This document shows positions 1 through 7,969 of a DNA stretch of 64,000 nt, one piece after another (within the stretch, counting starts at the first letter, position 1; each line of letters starts with the position of its first letter). This DNA is from Curtobacterium guangdongense (GTDB lineage: Bacteria > Actinomycetota > Actinomycetes > Actinomycetales > Microbacteriaceae). The notes beneath the pieces are model-generated. The model had not been told where the DNA came from. It saw only the letters and a program-made list of their open reading frames with translations, and did not search any database. Position numbers and translations under genes: made by a program. The DNA lies in assembly GCF_049341845.1 (NCBI RefSeq), contig NZ_JBMPIT010000008.1, positions 1-64,000 on the forward strand, given 5' to 3'.

Positions 1-78
1 CAATCACCACCGACCCCACACCGGACTCGGCGGCCAAACCCCATCAGATCGCGTTCACAACCTCACGGGGAACTACAG

Positions 79-1155
79 CTAGGGGGCGAGGGTGGGGACC
101 AGGCCCGAGCCGGTGATGTCCGGCAAGGTGACGCCGGCCGTCGGCAGGACGGCGGTCGCGACGGCCCAGAGCAGCACGAGCGTGCCGACGCCGCCGAGGA
201 CGGCCCCGAGGAGCGCGACCGGCCGCTGCCACGTCGCCGCCGGGTTCCGCAGGGTGGCGATCGAGAGCACGACGCCGAGCACACCGATCGCGACACCCGC
301 TGCGTGCACGGACGCGGGAGCGAGGAACCACCACGCCGCGAGTCCGAGCGCCGCGATCCCGGCGACGGCGCCGAGGACAGCACCCGGCGTCGCGCCGAGC
401 GGGCGGCGTGCGGTCCGCTTCGTGGTCGCCTCCACGTCGGACGGGAGGCTCGGCTCGGCCTGGGCGTCGACGGTCGCCTCCGGCTCGTCACGGGTCACGG
501 CGTGGGTCGCCTCGGGAGCGTCCGTGACGATCGGGGCCGGCGCGGCGGCGGTCACGGCGGTCGGGACCGGAACGGCGGGTGCCGGTGCTTCGGCGATCGA
601 GAGCGCCTGGGCGACCTGCTGGTGGGCGAAGCGTGCGGGGGTCCGGTACCCGACGGGACCGACGGGCGCCGGTTCGGTCCCTGCGACGACGACGTGCTCG
701 AGCCCGGGGACCGAGAACCGCGGCTGCCCTGCCTGCGGGACGACGGGGCCGGCGGGCGCGGTGGGACGGGGGGCGGGCGCGCCGACGAGCACCGGCGCGT
801 CGACCGGGGAGACGGGCGCGGGTGACGAGGGGTCGCCGACGAGCTGGTTGAACGGCACGGTGTGCACGGTCGGCGACGTCGGGGCCGGCGGGAGGTGCTC
901 CTCCACGGGCGGGTAGTCGGGCGCGACGGCGTCCGGGTCGAGCACCGCGACGGCGTCGGGAGCGCTGGACGGAGCCGGCGCCGAGACGGCGGCGACCTGC
1001 GGCGGGGTGGGCTCGACCGTCTCGGGGACGGGCGCCGAGGTGGCGGACGCGGGTCGGGCCTCCTGATCGGCTGCGCCGTCGACGAACGGGGTCGTCACCC
1101 AGGCCGGGACGGGACGGCGGGGTCGTTCGGAATCGGGTAAGCGATGCGACGCCAC
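79..1155 (-). CDS. Pro/Ala-rich protein with C-terminal membrane segments, unknown function
   Basis: No family recognised. The predicted 358-residue product has about 250 residues of low-complexity Pro/Ala/Val/Glu sequence, probably disordered. A C-terminal block of roughly three hydrophobic segments follows (about residues 258-340: a Trp-containing helix, a VAIGVLGVVLSIATL-like helix, and a Leu/Val-rich helix). It is probably an integral membrane protein with a long cytoplasmic tail. The GTG at 1153-1155 was chosen because GGAGGGA lies 10 nt upstream; the open frame extends further but overlaps the divergent reductase promoter. The linker contains the peptide DQEARP, encoded by the same 14 nt as in the FtsQ linker (see findings). 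Composition supports a real gene: the reading frame is conserved in character across its length and ends in a clean TAG. Confidence 0.7.
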   Translation of the reverse strand: MASHRLPDSERPRRPVPAWVTTPFVDGAADQEARPASATSAPVPETVEPTPPQVAAVSAPAPSSAPDAVAVLDPDAVAPDYPPVEEHLPPAPTSPTVHTVPFNQLVGDPSSPAPVSPVDAPVLVGAPAPRPTAPAGPVVPQAGQPRFSVPGLEHVVVAGTEPAPVGPVGYRTPARFAHQQVAQALSIAEAPAPAVPVPTAVTAAAPAPIVTDAPEATHAVTRDEPEATVDAQAEPSLPSDVEATTKRTARRPLGATPGAVLGAVAGIAALGLAAWWFLAPASVHAAGVAIGVLGVVLSIATLRNPAATWQRPVALLGAVLGGVGTLVLLWAVATAVLPTAGVTLPDITGSGLVPTLAP

Positions 1156-1253
1156 TGTTCGGCTCCCTCCGTAGGCTGATCCATCGTCAGTTCTAACGGG
1201 AACCGGTGCCAGTGTCGCAGCCCCAGTTCCGGGGACGCCGGTACGGTCGGTGC

Positions 1254-2222
1254 ATGGCAGCGATCGAACACCGTCCACTCGGCCCCTCTGGGCTGATCGT
1301 CTCCACCGTCGGCCTCGGCTGCAACAACTTCGGCAGGCCGGGCACGGTCACCGAGACGCAGGACGGCACCGACGCCGTCGTGCACGCCGCACTCGACGCC
1401 GGTGTGACGCTCCTCGACACCGCGGACATCTACGGCGGGACTCCCGGACAGTCCGAGTCGATGCTCGGCAAGGCGATCGCCGGACGTCGGGACGAGGTGG
1501 TCCTGGCGACGAAGTTCGGCATGGACATGCGTGGCGCGAACGGCCCGGACTGGGGCGTCCGCGGCTCCCGTCGGTACGTGCGGCTCGCCGTCGAGTCGTC
1601 GTTGCGGCGCCTCGGCACGGACTGGATCGACCTGTACCAGATGCACCGGCCGGACTCGGTGACGCCGATCGAGGAGACGCTGTCCGTCCTCGACGACCTG
1701 GTCCGCGAGGGCAAGATCCGCTACGTCGGGCACTCGAACTTCGCCGGGTGGCAGATCGCCGAGGCCGAGCTGACCGCGTCGATCGCCGGCACCACGGCGT
1801 TCGTGTCCGCGCAGAACGAGTACAGCCCCCTCGCTCGTGGTGCCGAGGCCGAGGTCCTGCCGGCGGTCCGTGCCTACGCGCTCGGGTTCCTGCCGTTCTT
1901 CCCGCTGTACAACGGGCTGCTCAGCGGCAAGTACACCCGCTCCGGCGGCCCCACCGACGGTCGGCTGTCGAAGCTGAAGCCGGAACTCCTCGAGAGCGCG
2001 CCGTGGGACGTGCTCGAGGAGTTCCAGGGCTTCTGCGACGAGCGCGGCGTCACGATGCTGCAGGCGACGTTCGCGTGGCTCCTTGCGCAGCCGGGGCTGA
2101 CGAGCGTGATCGCGGGTGCGACGAAGCCCGAGCAGATCACCCAGAACGTGGACGCCGGCACCGCGTGGACGCCGAGTGAGGACGACATCGCCGAGATGAC
2201 GGTGATCTTCGACGCGGCCTGA
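1254..2222 (+). CDS. Aldo/keto reductase
   Basis: NADPH-dependent aldo/keto reductase of 322 residues, expected to fold as a TIM barrel and reduce carbonyl substrates in the cytoplasm. The catalytic tetrad is visible: Asp55 and Tyr60 in DTADIYG, Lys87 in ATKFG, and His131 in QMHRPD. The QNEYSPL and GLLSGKY motifs are those of the Tas/YajO-like branch. The ATG at 1254 is preferred over 1206 because homologues begin close to the PLGPSGL motif, and a TACGGT element six nt upstream fits a leaderless transcript. It is transcribed divergently from the Pro/Ala-rich membrane protein and ends before a strong hairpin. The physiological substrate cannot be read from the sequence. Confidence 0.93.
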   Translation: MAAIEHRPLGPSGLIVSTVGLGCNNFGRPGTVTETQDGTDAVVHAALDAGVTLLDTADIYGGTPGQSESMLGKAIAGRRDEVVLATKFGMDMRGANGPDWGVRGSRRYVRLAVESSLRRLGTDWIDLYQMHRPDSVTPIEETLSVLDDLVREGKIRYVGHSNFAGWQIAEAELTASIAGTTAFVSAQNEYSPLARGAEAEVLPAVRAYALGFLPFFPLYNGLLSGKYTRSGGPTDGRLSKLKPELLESAPWDVLEEFQGFCDERGVTMLQATFAWLLAQPGLTSVIAGATKPEQITQNVDAGTAWTPSEDDIAEMTVIFDAA

Positions 2223-2236
2223 TCGCGGGCGCTGTC

Positions 2237-2268
2237 GCGGCCGCGGGCTCCGCCGAGCCCGCGGCCGC
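2237..2268. terminator. Perfect hairpin between convergent genes
   Basis: A 14-bp perfect inverted repeat (2237-2250 with 2255-2268) with a CGCC loop lies between the converging aldo/keto reductase and oxidoreductase genes. No long T-tract follows, so it may act as a bidirectional hairpin-type terminator or mRNA end protector. Confidence 0.7.
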
Positions 2269-2275
2269 GCAGGGC

Positions 2276-2923
2276 TCACATGTCGCGGTAGCGCTTCGCG
2301 TCGGCCACGGCCTGCTCGAGCTCGACGGCCGCGTACGGCTTGACGTACCCGGGGGTGTCGCGCTGGATGCGCCATCCCTCGGCGAGGCCGCCGATGTCCA
2401 CCGCGTCGAAGCCGAACTCGTCGAGCAGGTCCGACACGACGCGCTTGGCGTCGGCGTCGTCACCCGCGACGATGAGGGCACGACGACCGGCGGTGCCCGT
2501 CGGCGTCCCGGCCGTGGTCAGGTCGCCGGCCGCGATGTGGTTGAAGGCCTTCACGACGCGGGCACCCGGCAGGTGGTCCTGCAGCAGTTCGGCCGTGGTC
2601 GTGCGCTCGTCGTCGAGCGCTTCGATGTGTCCGTCGCGCTGCGGGTAGTAGTTGTTCGTGTCGATCACGACCTTGCCGACGAGGGGGTCCACGGGGATCG
2701 TCTCGATCGCCGCGAGGGGCGTCGTCACCACGACGAGGTCTCCTGCTGCCGCCGCCTCGTCCCGTGTGACCGCCCGTGCCCGGTCGCCGAGTTCGGACAC
2801 GAGGTCCGTCAGCGTCTCCGGGCCGCGCGAGTTCGCGATCGCCACGTCGTAGCCGTGCTGCACCGCCAGCCGTGCCAGTTGTCCGCCGATGTTGCCTGCT
2901 CCGATGATCCCGATGGTCGTCAT
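2276..2923 (-). CDS. NADPH-dependent F420 reductase-like Rossmann oxidoreductase
   Basis: A 215-residue NAD(P)-binding protein. The N-terminus MTTIGIIGAGNIGGQLARLA is a classic GxGxxG dinucleotide fold, followed by an IANSRGPETL segment that usually recognises the 2' phosphate of NADP. The central VIDTNNYYPQRDG and VVKAFNHI stretches match the family of short NADPH:F420 reductase-like/YrpG-like oxidoreductases. The start at 2923 is set by the GxGxxG motif and a GGGGG purine run just upstream; the longer open frame is spurious. The gene is divergent from the small GNAT gene and convergent with the aldo/keto reductase. Whether it uses F420 or another acceptor is unknown. Confidence 0.88.
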   Translation of the reverse strand: MTTIGIIGAGNIGGQLARLAVQHGYDVAIANSRGPETLTDLVSELGDRARAVTRDEAAAAGDLVVVTTPLAAIETIPVDPLVGKVVIDTNNYYPQRDGHIEALDDERTTTAELLQDHLPGARVVKAFNHIAAGDLTTAGTPTGTAGRRALIVAGDDADAKRVVSDLLDEFGFDAVDIGGLAEGWRIQRDTPGYVKPYAAVELEQAVADAKRYRDM

Positions 2924-2974
2924 GCCCCCAGACAACGCCGTGCCCCTCGGTGCATTCCGAGGCATGATGGCGGC

Positions 2975-3271
2975 ATGGCACACGAGTTCCGCGACGAGGC
3001 AGACCGATCGAGGTACGCGATGTACGTCGACGGCGCGCTGGTGAGCGTGCTCGACTACCGCGAGAACGACGACGCCGTCGCGTTCCCGCACACGTACACG
3101 GTCCCGGCGCACCGCGGGCACGGCTACGCCGCCGAGCTCGTCGAGTACGCCGTTGCCGACGTCGAGTCCAGGAACGACAAGCGCATCGTCCCGATGTGCT
3201 GGTTCGTCGGCAAGTGGTTCGACGACCACCCGGACAAGGCACCGCTCCTCAGCCGCAGCGTGGCGGACTGA
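2975..3271 (+). CDS. Small GNAT-fold N-acetyltransferase (NATD1/YjdJ-like)
   Basis: A 98-residue minimal GNAT protein of the CG-type acetyltransferase family. The acetyl-CoA loop is visible as VPAHRGHGYAAELVEYAVADVE (about residues 45-66), and the CWFVGKWFDDHP segment near the C-terminus is typical of the family. Such proteins are about 90-100 residues in bacteria and their substrates are mostly unknown. The ATG at 2975 fits the usual family length. It is followed after 20 nt by the VOC-family gene, so the two may be cotranscribed. Confidence 0.85.
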   Translation: MAHEFRDEADRSRYAMYVDGALVSVLDYRENDDAVAFPHTYTVPAHRGHGYAAELVEYAVADVESRNDKRIVPMCWFVGKWFDDHPDKAPLLSRSVAD

Positions 3272-3291
3272 GCCCGACGACAGGACCCACC

Positions 3292-3753
3292 GTGCGACAG
3301 ATCGTCCCCTTCATCTGGTTCGACGGGCAGGCCGAGCAGGCCGCCACGTTCTACACCTCGGTCATCCCGGACTCGTCCGTCGACCACGTCGAGAAGCTCC
3401 CGGACGGCACGACCCTCGTGGTCGAGTTCCGCCTGCACGGCCAGCCCTACCGTGCGATGAACGCCGGTCCGGGGCATCCCCACACCGACGCGATCTCGTT
3501 CCAGGTCGACGTGGAGGACCAGGCCGAGCTCGACCGCATCTGGGACGCGTTCGTCGACGCCGGCGGTAGCCCGGTCGCGTGCGGCTGGATCACGGACGCG
3601 TGGGGCGTGTCCTGGCAGGTGACCCCGGCGGACATGGGCGAGATCATGAGCGCGGGCGGCGACCAGGAGGGCGCTGCACGGGCGTACGAGGCGATGCGGC
3701 AGATGGTGAAGCTCGACATCGCGGCCCTGCACGCGGCGGCACGCGGCGACTAG
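3292..3753 (+). CDS. VOC family protein (PhnB / 3-dmu-9_3-mt type)
   Basis: A 153-residue protein of the vicinal-oxygen-chelate superfamily, PhnB-like branch. It starts VRQIVPFIWFDGQAEQAATFYTSVIP, the hallmark of the family, and carries FRLHGQPYRAMNAGP, DAISFQVDVEDQAE and WGVSWQVTP motifs. Members are usually annotated as 3-demethylubiquinone methyltransferase-like, but actinobacterial ones have no proven substrate. A GTG at 3292 just before the first strand is the natural start. It lies downstream of and close to the small GNAT gene. Confidence 0.9.
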   Translation: MRQIVPFIWFDGQAEQAATFYTSVIPDSSVDHVEKLPDGTTLVVEFRLHGQPYRAMNAGPGHPHTDAISFQVDVEDQAELDRIWDAFVDAGGSPVACGWITDAWGVSWQVTPADMGEIMSAGGDQEGAARAYEAMRQMVKLDIAALHAAARGD

Positions 3754-3873
3754 CCGCGGCTGCGGGTTCGCGCAGACCGGCGCCGGATCGCGCACTGCTC
3801 GGCGGTTCACCCGGGCCCGGAGTTGTACCCCACCGGTATCGTGACGGGCACAGAACGACAGGTTGGAGTCAGG

Positions 3874-4374
3874 ATGGACCACCCGAGGTCCGACGTCCGG
3901 GACGCTGACATCGGACGCGCCTACACCGAGCTCTCCCGGATCACCCGGCGGGCGAGCATCAGGGCCCGAGGGGACGACGCCGTGCTGAGCGTCGTCGACC
4001 AGTCGCTCGTCGACTTCGTCGTGCTCCACCCCGGCTGCATGGCCATCGACATCGCGCGGTACCTCCGGTTGAACCGGTCGACGATCTCCCGGCAGCTCGC
4101 CGGGCTGCTCGCCGCCGGACTGATCCGGACGACCGACGGCGGCACGGGGAACGCGAAGCCGCTCGAGGCGACCGACGAGGGACGCGCGGCACTGGCGCGC
4201 TCCGTGAAGCTGCACCGCGATGCCCTCGACGAGCGGATCGCGAGCTGGTCCGACGACGACATCGCCCTGCTCGCCGGGCTGCTCGAGCGGCTGGGTGCCT
4301 CGGACGAGGCCGGTCTGCCGATGCCGGCCCGGGCGACGGACCCGGACGTGGACCCCGACCTGCCGCGGGCATGA
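3874..4374 (+). CDS. MarR family transcriptional regulator
   Basis: A 166-residue winged-helix regulator. The helix-turn-helix region reads CMAIDIARYLRLNRSTISRQLAGLLAAGLIRTTDGG, with the wing NAKPLEATDEGRAALARS, as in MarR proteins. Flanking helices would form the dimer interface. The ATG at 3874 has GGAG about 7 nt upstream; the open frame upstream lacks MarR-like sequence. Its stop overlaps the start of the phosphoesterase gene (ATGA), so the two are translationally coupled and probably one operon, perhaps with autoregulation. Ligand unknown. Confidence 0.9.
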   Translation: MDHPRSDVRDADIGRAYTELSRITRRASIRARGDDAVLSVVDQSLVDFVVLHPGCMAIDIARYLRLNRSTISRQLAGLLAAGLIRTTDGGTGNAKPLEATDEGRAALARSVKLHRDALDERIASWSDDDIALLAGLLERLGASDEAGLPMPARATDPDVDPDLPRA

Positions 4375-4877
4375 CGACCTCGATCGTCCTGCTCTCGGAC
4401 ACGCACCTGCCGAAGCGGGCGAAGGACCTGCCGGCCGGGCTGTGGGACGACATCGACGCCGCCGACCTCGTGGTGCACGCGGGGGACTGGGTGGACCTGG
4501 CGACGCTCGACGCCGTCGAGGCCCGTGCCGCGCAGTTCGTCGGGGTTCGCGGGAACAACGACGGCCCCGAGTTCGACGACCGACTGCCGCTCGTCGCGCA
4601 CGTCGACGTCGAGGGGCTCCGGTTCGCCGTCGTCCACGAGACCGGCGCGGCGACCGGCCGCGAGCGTCGTGCGGCCGAGGCGTACCCGGACGTCGACGTC
4701 CTCGTGTTCGGGCACTCGCACATCCCGTGGGACACCATGGCGCCGGGGGGTCTCCGGCTGCTGAACCCCGGCTCGCCGACGGACCGTCGACGCCAGCCGG
4801 ATCACACCTGGATGCGCTGCACCGCCTCGGGCGGGTCGCTCGACGTCGAGCTCGTCCGGCTGGCGCCGAAGTCCTAG
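4371..4877 (+). CDS. YfcE/MJ0936-like metallophosphoesterase
   Basis: A 168-residue calcineurin-like phosphoesterase. All metal-ligand motifs are present: Asp10-x-His12 (SDTH), Asp39 (AGDW), Asn62/Asn63 (GNND), His89 (VVHE) and His115/His117 (GHSH). The compact size and the LLNPGSPTDRR ending match the MJ0936/YfcE branch, which hydrolyses phosphodiesters with Mn2+ or Ni2+ in vitro. It overlaps the MarR gene start-to-stop. Its stop codon also overlaps the stop of the convergent thiD/tenA gene through a shared CTAG at 4874-4877, leaving no intergenic space. Confidence 0.92.
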   Translation: MTTSIVLLSDTHLPKRAKDLPAGLWDDIDAADLVVHAGDWVDLATLDAVEARAAQFVGVRGNNDGPEFDDRLPLVAHVDVEGLRFAVVHETGAATGRERRAAEAYPDVDVLVFGHSHIPWDTMAPGGLRLLNPGSPTDRRRQPDHTWMRCTASGGSLDVELVRLAPKS

Positions 4878-6328
4878 AGCAGGCCGGGCTCGCCGAGCTC
4901 GTCGGGCATCAGGAAGAACGCCAGCTCCCACCGGGTCGACTCGCGGAACGCTCGGGCCATGGCGCCCCTGACCGACGGCGGGGCCGCGCGCGCGAGTTCC
5001 TCGACGAGATCCGTCGCACGGGCGCTCGCCGCCGCGAAGCCCGGGTCGCCGTATGCCGCGATCCAGTCCGCGAACGGGTGTCCGACCGGTGCGGTGCCGA
5101 GCTGTGCGCCGACCCACGCGTACACGCGGAAGCAGGGCAGGACGGCGGCGGCGAGCACGGCCACGTCGGGATGTGTCGCGGCCGCCGCCAGGTGCGCGAG
5201 GTAGCCGGCGCACGTCGGGTGCACGGGGTCGTCGGCGTGCGTGCCGGCGAGTCGGCGGTGGTGCAGGGTCGCCGCCTCCTCGCCGCAGCCGGCAGCGGCG
5301 GCCTCCCAGAACGCAGCGTCGTCGCCGGTCGTGCGGTGCCCGATCGCCGCGAGGTGCTGCTCGTACGCGCGGAGGTAGTGCACGTCCTGCGCGAGGTAGC
5401 CCGCGAACACGTCGGGCTCCAGCGTGCCGTCGGCCATCCGCCGGATGAACGGTGCCGCGATCGTCGCGTCGAGCACCTCGCGGACGTCGTCCCACCAGGC
5501 ATCGGTGAAGCGGGGTGTCGGCAGCGCGGCACGGACGAGCGCACCGTGGTCGATCGGCCCGTTGCCGCTCCCGACCTCGAGTGCGTCCGCGCCGGCGAGC
5601 GCCGCCGTCAGCCAGTCCTTCGCCGCACCGACGGCGACCTCCCAGTCGCCGTGGCGAGCGACGAGCGTCGCGATCGCGCTCGACAGGGAGCACCCGGTGC
5701 CGTGGGTGTTGGTCGTGTCCACCCGCGCCGCGGAGAACACCCGGACGGTGCCGTCCGGCGCGACGAGGACGTCGTCCGACCGGTCGCCGCCGGCGTGCCC
5801 GCCCTTCGCCAGCACGAGCACGTCCCACGTGGCGGCCACACCCCGTGCCGCCGCGATCGGGTCCGTGTCGTCGACGCCCGCCAGTCCGGCGAGCACCGAC
5901 AGTTCGGAGCGGTTCGGCGTCACGAGGTCGGCCTGGGCGAACAACCCGGTCATCGCCCGTTCCGCGTCCGCATCGAGCAGCCGGTCGCCGCTCGTCGCGA
6001 CCATCACGGGGTCGAGGACCACGACCGGCGGCCGGTTCGCCCGGAGCCAGTCGGTGACCTCGCCCATGACCGCGGTCGTGCCGAGCATGCCGATCTTCAC
6101 CGCGTCCACGACGACGTCGTCCGACACGGCGTCGAGCTGGTCGCGGAGGACACGGACGTCGGGCACGTGCACGGACCGGACCCCGCGGGTGTTCTGCGCG
6201 ACGACGGCGGTCACGACCGCCATGCCGTAGCCGTCGTGCGCGGCGATCGCCTTGAGGTCGGCCTGCAGTCCGGCACCACCGGTCGGGTCGGTCCCGGCGA
6301 TGCTCAGCACCCGGGGCGGCCGGCTCAC
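4874..6328 (-). CDS. thiD: Bifunctional HMP(-P) kinase / TenA-type thiaminase II fusion
   Basis: A 484-residue fusion. Residues 1 to about 260 are ThiD, which phosphorylates hydroxymethylpyrimidine twice: RVLSIAGTDPTGGAGLQADLKAI at the start, LDPVMVATSGD, and the anion-hole motif THGTGCSLSSAI. Residues from about 275 are TenA, which hydrolyses thiamine breakdown products to recover the pyrimidine: IAAPFIRRMADG, FAGYLAQDVHYL, the LPCFRVYAWVG segment with a candidate catalytic Cys, and ESTRWELAFF. The GTG at 6326-6328 overlaps the thiE stop (GTGA), so thiM-thiE-thiD/tenA form one translationally coupled operon under the upstream TPP riboswitch. No thiC, thiG or thiS is nearby, so the operon looks like salvage rather than de novo synthesis. 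Confidence 0.94.
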   Translation of the reverse strand: MSRPPRVLSIAGTDPTGGAGLQADLKAIAAHDGYGMAVVTAVVAQNTRGVRSVHVPDVRVLRDQLDAVSDDVVVDAVKIGMLGTTAVMGEVTDWLRANRPPVVVLDPVMVATSGDRLLDADAERAMTGLFAQADLVTPNRSELSVLAGLAGVDDTDPIAAARGVAATWDVLVLAKGGHAGGDRSDDVLVAPDGTVRVFSAARVDTTNTHGTGCSLSSAIATLVARHGDWEVAVGAAKDWLTAALAGADALEVGSGNGPIDHGALVRAALPTPRFTDAWWDDVREVLDATIAAPFIRRMADGTLEPDVFAGYLAQDVHYLRAYEQHLAAIGHRTTGDDAAFWEAAAAGCGEEAATLHHRRLAGTHADDPVHPTCAGYLAHLAAAATHPDVAVLAAAVLPCFRVYAWVGAQLGTAPVGHPFADWIAAYGDPGFAAASARATDLVEELARAAPPSVRGAMARAFRESTRWELAFFLMPDELGEPGLL

Positions 6329-6978
6329 CGCGAGCCGCCCCACGCCGCCACGTACGCCGAGGCCGCCGCGCCGGGGTCCGGTGCCGCACAGATCCCGGAG
6401 ACGACCGCGACACCCGCGGCACCCGCAGCGCGCAGGGGCGCCACGTCGTCGAGGTCGACGCCGCCGATCGCCACGCACGGCACGTCCGTCGCGGCGGCGA
6501 GGCGCGCGAACCCGTCGTGGCCGAGCGCCGGCGGGTGGTCCGCCTTCGTCGCGGTCGGGTGCACGACACCGACGCCCAGCAGGTCCACCGTCTCGTGGGG
6601 GAGCCGTGCCACCACGTCGAGGTGCGCCGGGGTGTTCGCGGTCAGCCCGACGTGCGCGTCCGGCCCGAGCAGTGCCCGCGCTGCCGTCACGGGGACGTCC
6701 GACTGTCCGAGGTGCACACCGGCGACCCGGTGCCCGGCGTGCCGAGCCGCGAGGGCGACGTCGAGCCGGTCGTCGACGACCACGGCGGCACGGTCACCCA
6801 CCGCGTCGGCGACGGCGGCCGTCAGCGCGAGGAAGTCCCTGGCGCTCGCGTGCTTGTCCCGCACCTGCACGATCCCGACCCCGGCGTGCACGGCAGCCCG
6901 GACGACGCCGAGCACCCCGTGTCCGTGCCGGTCGCAGAGCGCGCCGTCGGTGACCAGGTAGACACCGATGTCGGTCAT
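6325..6978 (-). CDS. thiE: Thiamine-phosphate synthase
   Basis: A 217-residue TIM-barrel enzyme joining HMP pyrophosphate and thiazole phosphate to give thiamine phosphate. Visible motifs are YLVTDGALC, the diphosphate-binding VQVRDKHASARDF, VVVDDRLDVALAA, GVHLGQSDVPV, GVGVVHPTATKAD and IGGVDLDDVAPL. The length is usual for the family. The ATG at 6976-6978 overlaps the thiM stop by 4 nt and its own stop overlaps the fusion gene start, so translation is coupled along the operon. Confidence 0.95.
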   Translation of the reverse strand: MTDIGVYLVTDGALCDRHGHGVLGVVRAAVHAGVGIVQVRDKHASARDFLALTAAVADAVGDRAAVVVDDRLDVALAARHAGHRVAGVHLGQSDVPVTAARALLGPDAHVGLTANTPAHLDVVARLPHETVDLLGVGVVHPTATKADHPPALGHDGFARLAAATDVPCVAIGGVDLDDVAPLRAAGAAGVAVVSGICAAPDPGAAASAYVAAWGGSR

Positions 6979-7826
6979 GCGGCGACCTCCTCGGTGATGC
7001 GTGCCGTGGCGACGACGTCGGCGGGTGTCAGCGATGCCAGCCGATCGAGGAACAGCGGCTGGAACGTCCCGGGACCACCGGCGTCCCGCGCGGCGAGCTC
7101 CGCGGCGATGGTGTGCACCGCGGTACCGGCGACGGCCGCGGCGAGCGGGTCGTCCGGGGCGATGGACGTGAACGCCGCGATCACCGCGCCGAGTGCACAC
7201 CCGCCGCCGGTGATCCGGGTGAGGAGCTCCGTCCCGTTCGCGATCCGGACCACCGTGCCGGACCCGCCGGGGGCACCGGTGCCGGCCACCAGGTCGACGG
7301 GACCCGACACGGCCACGGTGCCCACGAGCCTCCCGGCAGCGTCGACGGCGGACGCACGCGCGTCGTCGGTGCCGGCCGTGCTGTCGACCCCGCGCCCACC
7401 GGCGGAGTCGCCGAGCAGGGCGAGGACCTCGGACGCGTTGCCGCGGAGCACCGTCGGACCGAGGCCCAGCAGCTCGCGGGCCAGGGCGGTGCGCACCGGG
7501 AGCGACCCGACCGCCACCGGGTCGAGGACCCACGGGGTGCCGTGCTCGGCCGCGGCGCGGGCGGCCTCGACGGACGCGTCCCGGGGCTCGGCGTGCGGCG
7601 TGCCGGTGTTGACGAGCAGTGCGTCGGCGACCCGGGCGAACGGGCCCGCCTCCGTCGGCACGTCGACCATCGCGGCCGAGGCACCGAGTGCGAGCAGCAC
7701 GTTCGCGGTGACGTTCTGCACCACCGAGTTCGTGATGCACTGCACGAGCGGCGCCCTGGACCTGACGGCCTCGAGCAGTTCGGCGGAACGGTCGGCCCAG
7801 GCAGGAGCGGGCGCAGGAGTGTTCAT
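6975..7826 (-). CDS. thiM: Hydroxyethylthiazole kinase
   Basis: A 283-residue ribokinase-like enzyme that phosphorylates the thiazole moiety of thiamine during salvage. It begins with the family signature PLVQCITNSVVQNVTANVLLALGAS, continues with WVLDPVAVGSL and LRGNASEV, and has the ATP/anion-hole motif TGGGCALGAVIAA with the conserved Cys. It is the first gene of the thiamine operon. The ATG at 7824-7826 lies 7-8 nt after the 3' end of a TPP riboswitch whose terminal GAAGGGA doubles as ribosome binding site, implying translational shut-off by TPP. Confidence 0.95.
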   Translation of the reverse strand: MNTPAPAPAWADRSAELLEAVRSRAPLVQCITNSVVQNVTANVLLALGASAAMVDVPTEAGPFARVADALLVNTGTPHAEPRDASVEAARAAAEHGTPWVLDPVAVGSLPVRTALARELLGLGPTVLRGNASEVLALLGDSAGGRGVDSTAGTDDARASAVDAAGRLVGTVAVSGPVDLVAGTGAPGGSGTVVRIANGTELLTRITGGGCALGAVIAAFTSIAPDDPLAAAVAGTAVHTIAAELAARDAGGPGTFQPLFLDRLASLTPADVVATARITEEVAA

Positions 7827-7832
7827 CGGACG

Positions 7833-7910
7833 ATCCCTTCGCGAGTACGAACTCGAGCAGGTTCGACGGGTGTGATCTCAGCCGCCGGATGCGGCACCCC
7901 GTGTCTTCGG
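7833..7910 (-). promoter_or_regulatory. TPP (THI-box) riboswitch
   Basis: On the minus strand the leader contains, in order, GGGGTGCC, CTGAGATCACACCC, GTCGAACCTG and GCGAAGGGA. These are the conserved blocks of the thiamine pyrophosphate aptamer. The aptamer ends 6 nt before the thiM ATG and no separate terminator is visible. The last block therefore probably serves as the Shine-Dalgarno and is masked when TPP binds. Confidence 0.95.
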
Positions 7911-7969
7911 ACGAAACGGTACACGACCTCCGCGGTCACATGACGGGTGCCGTGTGACAGGCTTGGGGC

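Noticed and set aside
3921..6569. Very long open frame on the minus strand covering the MarR, phosphoesterase and thiamine genes
   Set aside because: It is an Arg/Pro-rich shadow frame of real genes, typical of high-GC DNA; no motif is visible in its unique parts.
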